In this document: positions 1 through 7,664 of the stretch, piece after piece
Numbering within the stretch: position 1 is the first letter of the stretch
Layout of the letters: each line of letters opens with the position of its first letter
DNA from: Actinomycetota bacterium
Lineage (GTDB): Bacteria > Actinomycetota > Actinomycetes > Actinomycetales > Microbacteriaceae
NCBI GenBank assembly: GCA_018268515.1
Contig: JAFDWK010000029.1
Span: 1-51,023 of the forward strand
Reading direction: 5' to 3'
Length of the DNA stretch: 51,023 nucleotides
Translations under genes and position numbers: made by a program
Notes under the pieces: model-generated
Told to the model about the DNA's origin: nothing
Databases searched by the model: none
Seen by the model: the letters and a program-made list of their open reading frames with translations, nothing else

Positions 1-132
1 GGTGCGCGCCGGCCCAGTGCGCACGGACCCGGTGCGCGCGGCGCGGGCACCCGCGGCCCCAGCACCCGCGGACCCGGTGCGCGCCGCGCGGGCACCCGCG
101 GCCCCAGCGGCCCCGGAACCGCGAGGAGGTGA
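1..132 (+). CDS. 3' end of an upstream protein with a repetitive Gly/Pro/Arg-rich tail (partial)
   Basis: The frame is open from the window edge to a TGA at 130-132, four bases before the next ATG, so it is probably the C-terminal tail of the preceding gene in the operon. The tail is low complexity: a 13-residue unit beginning GPGAR and ending TRGPS occurs twice with a 15-residue period (bases 25-63 and 70-108). GAGGAGG at 123-129, inside the last codons, is the ribosome binding site of the next gene. The body of the protein lies outside the window, so no function can be given. That this is a real coding tail is inferred from the tight spacing and the in-frame repeat. Confidence 0.45.
   Translation, partial: GARRPSAHGPGARGAGTRGPSTRGPGARRAGTRGPSGPGTARR
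25..108 (+). repeat. two-copy 39-bp in-frame repeat
   Basis: Bases 25-63 and 70-108 differ at one position (GCGCGCGG against GCGCGCCG) and are separated by ACCCGC. The period is 45 bp, a multiple of three, so the reading frame of the upstream tail is kept. Confidence 0.8.
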
Positions 133-135
133 CGC

Positions 136-1053
136 ATGACGTCTGTGAGCGAGGGCCGCACCGCGCCCGTTCCGCCGACGATGTCACCCACCGCCGAGGT
201 TTCGTCCGGATCCCTCGGCGATCCGGGACACGGTCGGCCAGGCGGGCGCACCCCCGGCACGAATCCGTCGGAGGGCGCCTCCGACGCGGCGCGCGCCCTG
301 CTCGCCGCGAACCGGCGCCGCCGCGCCGCACGCCGGTGGATCGCCTGGGGCTCGCTGCCCCTGCTGATCGTCGCCGTGCTCTTCGTCGGAAAGCTGGTGA
401 GCCTGTACGCCTTCGCCTACCAGTCGATCACCGCGTACGTCTCCGGCGACTACTCCGGATCCGTGGCTGCTGCCGAGAACCTGAACCCGGCGAACTGGTT
501 CGAGCCGTACAAGGCGCCGTTCGATCAGGGCGTGGGGCTCGCAGAGTCGGGCAAGCTCGCCGCAGGGCAGAAGAAGTTCGAGGAGTCGCTGACCCTCGCG
601 CACGGCCTCGAGGTGTGCGCCGTGCGGTTCAACCTCGCCCTGGTGCTCGAGCGCGAGGGCGATGCGGCCGCCGATGGGCAGGACCACGTGACCGCGCTGG
701 AGTTCTACGCCCAGGCGCTGCAGGTGAACGCCGACCGGCCCAAGGAGTGCGACAGCGCGCAGGCGCAGCAGCAGTCACCGGATCCGCAGCGCGACATGAG
801 CCAGTCCAACAAAGACCAGAAGGACCGCCTCCAGCAGAAGCAGCAGGAGCAGCAACAGCAGCAGCAGAACCCGGATCCGAAGCAGGATCCGCAGAATCAG
901 AATCAGAACCAGCAGCAGCCTCAGCCCGATCCGGGCAAGCTCGACGATCTGCAGAAGAAGCTGCAGCAGGGTGAGCAGGACCGCCAGCAGAACCAGCAGA
1001 GCGGCGGCCCTTCGCCAGGCTCAGGGACCAACGGGACGGACCGACCATGGTAG
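136..1053 (+). CDS. single-pass membrane protein with TPR-like region and Gln-rich C-terminal tail
   Basis: This 305-residue protein starts at ATG 136 behind GAGGAGG. After a disordered N-terminus rich in Ser, Pro and Gly there is one membrane segment (about residues 72-95), then a soluble helical region (about 105-205) whose alternating small and aromatic residues, including FEESLTLAHGLE and FNLALVLERE, look like tetratricopeptide helices. From about residue 205 the tail is almost only Gln, Asn, Asp and Pro. The layout resembles the TPR proteins (BatC-like) that follow von Willebrand-factor-A proteins in actinobacterial MoxR/Bat operons. That is inference, since the upstream genes are out of view. 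The last 15 codons run through a repeat element at 1011-1029. The stop overlaps the next gene by 7 bp, implying co-translation. Confidence 0.7.
   Translation: MTSVSEGRTAPVPPTMSPTAEVSSGSLGDPGHGRPGGRTPGTNPSEGASDAARALLAANRRRRAARRWIAWGSLPLLIVAVLFVGKLVSLYAFAYQSITAYVSGDYSGSVAAAENLNPANWFEPYKAPFDQGVGLAESGKLAAGQKKFEESLTLAHGLEVCAVRFNLALVLEREGDAAADGQDHVTALEFYAQALQVNADRPKECDSAQAQQQSPDPQRDMSQSNKDQKDRLQQKQQEQQQQQQNPDPKQDPQNQNQNQQQPQPDPGKLDDLQKKLQQGEQDRQQNQQSGGPSPGSGTNGTDRPW
1011..1029 (+). repeat. REP-like element type A, one mismatch
   Basis: It matches TTCGACAGGCTCAGGGACC except for C in place of A at position 5. It is read in frame as the Ser/Pro/Gly-rich end of the Gln-rich protein. Confidence 0.65.
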
Positions 1054-2213
1054 AGCGCAGCGACCCGCCCCGGTACGTGTCGGACTCGTCCGGCGCGCCG
1101 CCGGTTCCGCCGCCCGGCGGCTACCGCGGTGCCCGCCGCGCCCTGCTCGGCACGGCGATCGCGCCGACATCGACCTCTGTCCCCCTGCCGGGGTCGTTGA
1201 GCGCCGTTCGACAGGCTCAGGGACCGGCCGCCGGCGGCCGAGACGAAACCCGGCGCCCTGGCGAAGGAACCCCGCCGCCGAAGAAGCGCAGCCCGCTCGG
1301 CTGGATCGCGCTGTGCGCGACCATCGGCTTCGCCGTCATCATGCTGATCCTGCTCGCGATCGGCGCGGCCGACGCGTTCTTCGGTGCCACCATGCTCGCC
1401 CTGCAGCTCGTGGTGCTCGGTGTCGTGATCGCGGCGCTGGCGACCCGGTCCGGGCGCATGCTCGGCGCCGTGTCGCTGACGATCGCCCTCGTGCTCAACG
1501 TCGGCACGATGGGGGCGCTGAGCGCCGTGCGGGTCGACGCGGCCGGATCCTATGCGGGGCACAAGACCGACAAGCAGAAGCTCTGGGAGGCGTATCCGGG
1601 CATCAAGGACCAGGATCCGAACCGCGCCCTGAACCAGCAGTCGCTCGAGCAGCTGCGCACCCTGGCCGACGCGACCATGGCCGACGTGCGATCGCAGCTC
1701 ACCGCGAAGTACGGCCTGCAGTGGGTGCGCTCCGCCGATGCGCAGGAACGGCCCGAGCGCAACGGCTACGGCGGCGAGTCGATGCTGGTGCGGTTCACCT
1801 CCGAGACATGGGCGACGACCGCGCCCGTGGCCGGCTACGCGCACAAGCTCGAGGTCATGCAGACCGTGCAGTCGGTCATCGTGCAGCACGGCTGGCGCCG
1901 GATGATCGCGTTCAACGACCCGTCGAGCGGGGTGGATCCGACGACGATCTCGAAGATGTACGGCGGCGCGACCCCCGAGACCCAGGTGGACTGGGAGTGG
2001 TTCAGCGACGACCAGCCGGATCCCGGATGGTTCTACGCCGACATCACCGACCTCGCCAACGACACCACCGGCGAGTACCGCACCTCGCGCGCGCAGACCG
2101 CGCAGCGCACCGGGGAACCGCTGGAGGGGCTGAAGCTCGCCATCGTCGGCCGCTACATGCTGAGCGAGTCCAAGGCCGACGCGTTCCGCAAGGCGCTCTC
2201 GAAGTACCCCTGA
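1047..2213 (+). CDS. membrane protein of unknown function, three N-terminal membrane segments
   Basis: This 388-residue protein has a Pro/Gly-rich cytoplasmic N-terminus (residues 1-80), three hydrophobic segments (about 83-105, 108-130 and 137-160) and a soluble C-terminal domain of about 220 residues containing YPGIKDQDPN and a region rich in Trp and Asp near residue 315. I do not recognise the family. It overlaps the preceding gene by 7 bp, so the two probably act in the same envelope-associated complex. The N-terminal tail carries a composite repeat (bases 1192-1248) that adds about 19 residues. This suggests the tail is unconstrained. The stop is followed 70 bp later by another gene on the same strand. 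Confidence 0.7.
   Translation: MVERSDPPRYVSDSSGAPPVPPPGGYRGARRALLGTAIAPTSTSVPLPGSLSAVRQAQGPAAGGRDETRRPGEGTPPPKKRSPLGWIALCATIGFAVIMLILLAIGAADAFFGATMLALQLVVLGVVIAALATRSGRMLGAVSLTIALVLNVGTMGALSAVRVDAAGSYAGHKTDKQKLWEAYPGIKDQDPNRALNQQSLEQLRTLADATMADVRSQLTAKYGLQWVRSADAQERPERNGYGGESMLVRFTSETWATTAPVAGYAHKLEVMQTVQSVIVQHGWRRMIAFNDPSSGVDPTTISKMYGGATPETQVDWEWFSDDQPDPGWFYADITDLANDTTGEYRTSRAQTAQRTGEPLEGLKLAIVGRYMLSESKADAFRKALSKYP
1192..1248 (+). repeat. composite REP-like element: type A nested in type B
   Basis: Bases 1192-1203 (GGTCGTTGAGCG) and 1239-1248 (GAGACGAAAC) match the two ends of the type B repeat seen at 7362-7530. Between them, 1207-1225 is an exact type A copy, TTCGACAGGCTCAGGGACC. The element lies in the coding sequence of the unknown membrane protein. 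Confidence 0.65.
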
Positions 2214-2284
2214 CAAAATCAGACACAGACCGCAACCGTGATCTCCCGATCGGCGACGCGCGCCGCTATCTTCGAGGAATGCAC

Positions 2285-3025
2285 ATGCCCGCGCCGGAGC
2301 ACCTCGCGCCCCTCCCCCGCTCAGCGCCCGCGCCCCGCGCATGGGCCACGGTCTGGGGGATCGTGCGGTTGGCCACCGCCGCGCTGATCCTCGCCGGGGT
2401 CATCACCCAGCTCACCATGTCGGTGCAGAACGCCCTCGCCGCGACCACACCGTACGCCGGGCATCTGCCGACGATCATCGCCAACTTCTTCAGCTACTTC
2501 ACGATCCTGTCCAACGTGGCCGCGATGGTCGTGCTGGCCATCGCGGGCGTGTGGCTGCTGGGGCCGGGCCGAGACGCGCGTCGCGAGCCCCGCGGCCTCG
2601 CGATCCTGCTGGCCTGCATCTCGACCTACATGATCACGACGGGCATCGTCTACAACCTGTTGCTGCGCGGGATCTCACAGGTCGGCATCTCCGCGCCCTG
2701 GGTCAACGAGGTGCTGCACGTGATCGGTCCGCTCGTGCTGCTGGCCGACGTGCTGTTCGCCCCGCAGCGACGCTGCCTGGGCTGGGGCGTGCTCGGGGCG
2801 GTCGCCGCGTTCCCCATCGCCTGGGCCGGATACACGCTGATCCGCGCGAACCTCATCATCAGTCCGCTCACCGGCGAGCACTGGTGGTACCCCTACCCGT
2901 TCCTCAACCCGAACCTGCCCGGCAACAGCTACCTCACGGTGTCGCTGTACATCGTCGGGATCGCCGTCGTGATCCTCGCCCTCGGCACCGGCGTGGTCTG
3001 GGCCTCCCGCAAGCGCGGGGAGTGA
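2285..3025 (+). CDS. Pr6Pr-type integral membrane protein
   Basis: This protein of about 246 residues has six predicted membrane segments. It resembles the Pr6Pr (six-helix membrane) family of actinobacteria and firmicutes, whose biochemical role is not established. Recognisable features are the second helix with FFSYFTILSNV, YMITTGIVYNLLLRG in the middle, and a WYPYPFLNP loop before the last helix. I place the start at ATG 2285 because GAGGA (2274-2278) is 6 nt upstream. ATG 2279 is also in frame but lies directly against that site. It stands alone, 70 bp after the previous gene and 65 bp before the toxin-antitoxin pair. No substrate can be inferred. Confidence 0.75.
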   Translation: MPAPEHLAPLPRSAPAPRAWATVWGIVRLATAALILAGVITQLTMSVQNALAATTPYAGHLPTIIANFFSYFTILSNVAAMVVLAIAGVWLLGPGRDARREPRGLAILLACISTYMITTGIVYNLLLRGISQVGISAPWVNEVLHVIGPLVLLADVLFAPQRRCLGWGVLGAVAAFPIAWAGYTLIRANLIISPLTGEHWWYPYPFLNPNLPGNSYLTVSLYIVGIAVVILALGTGVVWASRKRGE

Positions 3026-3065
3026 TCGGGCGGCGCACCCGCCCTTCCACAGCCCGGTCAGCCGA

Positions 3066-3084
3066 ACCATTGGAATGGTATTCT
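3066..3084 (+). promoter_or_regulatory. vapBC promoter with overlapping palindrome, leaderless
   Basis: ACCATT-GG-AATGGT (3066-3079) has perfect 6-bp arms and ends on the first base of a TATTCT -10 hexamer (3079-3084). The ATG at 3091 lies 7 nt beyond, where transcription should start, so the mRNA is probably leaderless. A palindrome over the -10 is the usual site for autorepression by an AbrB-fold antitoxin. This is inference. Confidence 0.55.
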
Positions 3085-3090
3085 GATGGC

Positions 3091-3321
3091 ATGAAGGCGT
3101 CCATGGACAAGGCGGGGCGGATCGTGATCCCGGCCGTGCTGCGCGAGCGGCTCGGCATGGTGCCGGGGCCCGTGGATCTGATCATCGACGGAGACGGCAT
3201 CCGAATCGAGATCGAGACGCACGACAATGTCATCGAGCAGGACGGGATCCTGGTGATCACGGGCGGTCCCGTGCTCACGGCCGACGACATCCGGGAGTTG
3301 CGTCTTGCCGATCAGCGCTGA
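3091..3321 (+). CDS. vapB: AbrB/MazE-fold antitoxin (VapB-like)
   Basis: This 76-residue protein has an N-terminal SpoVT/AbrB swapped-hairpin DNA-binding domain (residues 1-45: MKASMDKAGRIVIPAVLRER, then the LGM-PGPV loop). Its short C-terminal segment probably wraps around the toxin. The motif of a basic residue plus GRIVIP followed by R--LG is diagnostic of the fold. It overlaps the PIN-domain gene by 17 bp, the standard antitoxin-toxin order. In this family the antitoxin masks the nuclease and the complex represses its own promoter. The palindrome over the -10 is a good candidate site. The symbol is by arrangement and fold; the exact subfamily cannot be fixed from sequence alone. Confidence 0.85.
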   Translation: MKASMDKAGRIVIPAVLRERLGMVPGPVDLIIDGDGIRIEIETHDNVIEQDGILVITGGPVLTADDIRELRLADQR

Positions 3322-3721
3322 CATCCTTCTCGACACCAGCGCCGCGATCGCCCTCCTGCATGACCCGAATCCCGCACACGATGCCGTGCTCTCCGCGACA
3401 CATGGCCTCGCCCGCGGGCTGGCCGGCCACGCTCTCTACGAGACCTACTCGGTCATGACGCGAATGCCCGGACAAGCGCGGGTGGAACGCCGTCTTGCCC
3501 GGCGGATGATCGAGCGCGCGTTTCCCGCTTCCGTCGCACTCCCGCCCGATGCCGCGCTGGACGCGGTCGCCACGCTCAGCGAGGCAGGCATCGCCGGCAG
3601 TGCCGTCTATGACGGACTGGTCGGCCTCGCCGCCAAGGCCGCGGGCATCCCCCTGCTCTCCTGCGATCGGCGCGCGACATCCATCTACGCCACCCTTGGC
3701 GTCGCCGTCCGCCTGATCTGA
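3305..3721 (+). CDS. vapC: PIN-domain ribonuclease toxin (VapC-like)
   Basis: This 138-residue protein has the PIN acidic residues: Asp in LLDTSAAIALL near residue 10, Glu in ALYETYSVM near 47, Asp in AVYDGLVGLAA near 103 and Asp in SCDRRA near 121. Known VapC toxins are Mg2+-dependent RNases that cut tRNA or rRNA. I chose the TTG start at 3305 because GGGAG (3293-3297) sits 7 nt upstream and no ATG or GTG precedes the conserved first strand. The 17-bp overlap with the antitoxin implies translational coupling. The length is typical and no catalytic residue is missing, so the toxin is probably active. Confidence 0.85.
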   Translation: MPISADILLDTSAAIALLHDPNPAHDAVLSATHGLARGLAGHALYETYSVMTRMPGQARVERRLARRMIERAFPASVALPPDAALDAVATLSEAGIAGSAVYDGLVGLAAKAAGIPLLSCDRRATSIYATLGVAVRLI

Positions 3722-3748
3722 GCGGATCCGGCCCACTATTCTGGGGAA

Positions 3749-4252
3749 ATGCGAAGTTTTAGAGCCGCTACAGCCGCGTTGGGCGCATGCGTGATCGCGC
3801 TTTCGCTGATCGCGTGCACGCCCGGCACGAGCTCCTCGCATTCCTCTCCTTCGCCTCGCAAGTCGCCAAATGCGACAACGATCGCGAAGAACGCGCTGAA
3901 GGACTACACGGACACCACCACGGCAGTGCAGGCCGATGCCGGCGAGCACCCCGATCGATTCGTAGCGGTCGCGACGGGCACCCAGCTTCAGCAACTGCAA
4001 ACCGCCGCGTCAACCTGGCGGAACCTGCACATCGCTTGGAAGGGAACGTTGATCGAGACCGTGGAGCGGGCCACCTTCGCTGACGACGGCATCGCTATGA
4101 CATATTGCTCTGACTCGACGCACTTCGCACCGTACAACCTCAACGGCGGAGACGTCGACTTCACTCCGGGACGGAATCGATTCAACGCCGTCCTAGTCTC
4201 CATATCCGGATCCTGGCTGATGTCGACGCGGTCGGCTGCAGGAGCATGCTGA
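3749..4252 (+). CDS. small secreted lipoprotein of unknown function
   Basis: This 167-residue protein has a signal peptide whose lipobox LSLIAC puts the acylated Cys at residue 23. A Ser/Pro/Thr linker follows, then a soluble domain of about 130 residues with the pattern QLQTAASTWRNLHIAWKGT and a Cys in TYCSD. I do not recognise a family, though the size and layout fit small actinobacterial lipoproteins. A TATTCT hexamer (3737-3742) lies 6 nt before the ATG, so the transcript may be leaderless. Base composition is lower in GC than the neighbours (start region TTTTAGAGCCGCTACAG), which together with the adjacent toxin-antitoxin genes hints at acquired DNA. Confidence 0.7.
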   Translation: MRSFRAATAALGACVIALSLIACTPGTSSSHSSPSPRKSPNATTIAKNALKDYTDTTTAVQADAGEHPDRFVAVATGTQLQQLQTAASTWRNLHIAWKGTLIETVERATFADDGIAMTYCSDSTHFAPYNLNGGDVDFTPGRNRFNAVLVSISGSWLMSTRSAAGAC

Positions 4253-4269
4253 TCGTCGCCGTCTACTGA

Positions 4270-5790
<1,521 letters not shown>

Positions 5791-5833
5791 GGCCGGGCCG
5801 ACTCCACGCTCGCGCCCTGCCCCTCGGCTCATC

Positions 5834-5880
5834 TGGCACCTCGGGCCGGTTTGCGCTGACGATAGCGACCCGAGGTGCCA
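5834..5880. terminator. inverted repeat after argG, possible terminator
   Basis: TGGCACCTCGGG (5834-5845) and CCCGAGGTGCCA (5869-5880) are perfect 12-bp arms around a 23-nt loop, which itself holds a CGCT/AGCG pair (5854-5857, 5864-5867). No T-run follows, so termination is possible but not certain. It could be a dispersed repeat. Confidence 0.5.
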
Positions 5881-5912
5881 ACTGAAGGAGCGGATCCGCA
5901 TCCCCCACGCAA

Positions 5913-5940
5913 CTATCTTGCACACTACTGTGCAAGATAG
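5913..5940. promoter_or_regulatory. perfect 12+12 bp operator of the tetR operon
   Basis: CTATCTTGCACA (5913-5924) and TGTGCAAGATAG (5929-5940) are perfect inverted arms around CTAC. The site ends 3 bp before a TACACT -10 hexamer (5944-5949), and the GTG start at 5956 lies 7 nt after that hexamer. Binding there would block RNA polymerase, so negative autoregulation by the adjacent TetR protein is the natural reading. Confidence 0.75.
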
Positions 5941-5955
5941 GCGTACACTGGTGCG

Positions 5956-6624
5956 GTGACCGAAACCACCGCACCCCGCCGCCAGCGCCGGGACGCGAGC
6001 GCGAACCGGGCCGGCATCCTCGCCGCGGCCTCGCAGGCCCTTGCCGCGGATCCGCATGCGTCCGTCGACCAGATCGCCCGCGCCGCCGGCCTCAGCCGTC
6101 GCGCCCTGTACGGGCACTTCGACGACCGCACCGCCCTGGTGCAGGCGCTGGTGTCGGCCGGAGCCGCGCGCTTCAACGCGATCGCCGAGCGCGTGGACGA
6201 CGCCGACAGCCGCATCGCGCTGGCCCGGCTCACCGCCGATCTGTGGCGCGAGGCCGCGCACGTGCAGGTCGCGGCGGCGATCGCGCTGGACGAGGCACAC
6301 GTCGAGGAGACCGCGGCCGCCCTGGCGCCGCTGCGGCGCGTGCTCGCCGCGCTCGTGCGCCGCGGGCAGGAGGAGGGCGAGCTGCGGCAGGACATGACCG
6401 CGCCGACCCTCGCCCGCCTCATCGAGGAGAGCGCCCGCACCGTCGTCACCCGCACCGACGCCTCCTCCCCCGTCGCCGCGGGGATCGCCGTGCGCGCGGT
6501 GCTCAGCATCGCCGGTCTCGGCTGGCGCGAGATCGACGCGCTCCTCGCCGCGCATCCCGGACTCTCCGCGACCGCGGCGCCCGATACGCTTGCCCCGATT
6601 CCCGCCGAGGAGGGCCGCGCATGA
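5956..6624 (+). CDS. TetR/AcrR-family transcriptional repressor
   Basis: This 222-residue protein has an N-terminal helix-turn-helix (about residues 12-57: ILAAASQALAADPHASVDQI, then AGLSRRALYGHFDDRTAL) and an all-helical ligand and dimer domain. The recognition helix is LSRRALYGHF. The start is GTG 5956, 7 nt after the -10 hexamer, so the message is probably leaderless. The stop overlaps the start of the next gene (ATGA), tying the regulator to the ABC-like/YhgE pair. It probably represses the whole operon from the 5913-5940 operator, and released repression would raise the membrane pair. The ligand is unknown. Confidence 0.92.
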   Translation: MTETTAPRRQRRDASANRAGILAAASQALAADPHASVDQIARAAGLSRRALYGHFDDRTALVQALVSAGAARFNAIAERVDDADSRIALARLTADLWREAAHVQVAAAIALDEAHVEETAAALAPLRRVLAALVRRGQEEGELRQDMTAPTLARLIEESARTVVTRTDASSPVAAGIAVRAVLSIAGLGWREIDALLAAHPGLSATAAPDTLAPIPAEEGRA

Positions 6625-7664
6625 GGATCGCCGTGCACGAGGTCAGCAAGGGCAAGAAGGGGCACGCGCTGCCCCCCACGACGCTTTCGATCGAGACCGG
6701 GCACGCTCGTTTCGTGCTCGCCGAGACCGAACTGCGCCCGACGGTGCTGGGTCTCATCGCCACCGGCCGGATGAAGCCCGACACGGGCGAGGTCACGATC
6801 GACGGCGCCCGCAACGACCGCGAGCTGCGCCGCCGCATGGCGCTCGTCGACGCACCCGAGGTCAGCGACCCGCACCCCGGCGTGACGCTCGCCGCGGTCG
6901 TGGGCGAGGAGCTCATGTTCGCCGGCCTCCCCGCGACCCCGCTGCACGCCCGGCGCTGGCTCGAGCAGATCGGCTTCGGCGAGCTCGCCTCCGTGCCGAT
7001 CGGCACGATCAAGCCCTCCGTGCGCGTGCGCGTGATGGCCGAGCTCGCCGTGCTGCGCGACGACGTCGAGGGCTTCGTGCTGGTCTCCCCCGACCGGCAT
7101 GGTGGGCGCCCGGAGGGCTGGTGGCGCATCGCCAGGGAGTTCGCCGAGCGCGGGTTCGCCGTGCTGGTGATCGTCGGCGGATCCGCCGCGGCCGTCATCG
7201 AGCGGCTCCCCGAGGCGCTCGAGACCGACTACCCGTCCAACGCCACGGTGCCGGTGCGCCCGCTCGCCGACGTGACCGGATCCACCCGGGTGATGGATGC
7301 GGATCCGGATCCGGTCTCCCTTGCGGATGTTGCCCGGGCATCGGACCCGCAGGAGCACCGCGTTTCGTCTCGGTCGGCTTCGCCGTCCTCGCTCAACGAC
7401 CCCGACGAGGAGCCGCTCCCCCCATTGGACGTTGAGCGAGCACCGGCGAAGCCGGAGCGAGACGAAACGCCGCACCCGCAAGAGCACCCCGTTTCGTCTC
7501 GGTCGGCTTCGCCGTCCTCGCTCAACGACCCCGGGGCAGAAGAAGCAGTCGCTGAGCCTGTCGAAGCGCCCGACCCCGGCGCCGCGGCCACCGCCGACAC
7601 CGACCAGGTCCCTTCGGCAGGACCAGGGACCGACACCACCACCGAGAACGGAGCCGAGCGATGA
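6621..7664 (+). CDS. degenerate ABC-ATPase-like protein with repeat-filled tail
   Basis: Residues 1-215 of this 347-residue protein follow the layout of an ABC transporter ATPase: FVLAETELRPTVLGLIATG (31-49) stands where a P-loop and helix would be, then MKPDTGEVTIDG matches the usual KPDSGEV-DG strand, IGTIKPSVRVRVM (127-139) stands at the signature, and GFVLVSPDRHGG (151-162) at Walker B. None of GxxGxGK[ST], LSGGQ or DE survives, so ATP hydrolysis is unlikely. Residues about 220-347 are a low-complexity tail built partly from REP-like repeats (VSSRSASPSSLNDP occurs twice). ATGA overlaps on both sides join it to tetR and yhgE. It is probably a structural or regulatory partner of the YhgE protein. 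Confidence 0.7.
   Translation: MRIAVHEVSKGKKGHALPPTTLSIETGHARFVLAETELRPTVLGLIATGRMKPDTGEVTIDGARNDRELRRRMALVDAPEVSDPHPGVTLAAVVGEELMFAGLPATPLHARRWLEQIGFGELASVPIGTIKPSVRVRVMAELAVLRDDVEGFVLVSPDRHGGRPEGWWRIAREFAERGFAVLVIVGGSAAAVIERLPEALETDYPSNATVPVRPLADVTGSTRVMDADPDPVSLADVARASDPQEHRVSSRSASPSSLNDPDEEPLPPLDVERAPAKPERDETPHPQEHPVSSRSASPSSLNDPGAEEAVAEPVEAPDPGAAATADTDQVPSAGPGTDTTTENGAER
7362..7530. repeat. REP-like type B cluster: two direct copies and one inverted copy
   Basis: A 40-bp unit starting GTTTCGTCTCGGTCGGC and ending CTCAACGACC occurs identically at 7362-7401 and 7491-7530. A diverged inverted copy lies at 7427-7468. All are inside the tail of the ABC-like protein and stay in frame. Confidence 0.85.
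7547..7631. repeat. REP-like type A copies (one inverted, one degenerate direct)
   Basis: 7547-7565 is the reverse complement of TTCGACAGGCTCAGGGACC with two differences, read as AVAEPVEAP. 7613-7631 is a direct copy with three differences. Both are in the same disordered tail as the type B cluster. Confidence 0.55.

Noticed and set aside
7362-7530. CRISPR-like or transposon ends
   Set aside because: The copies are in mixed orientation, in frame within a coding tail, and match dispersed REP-like copies elsewhere.
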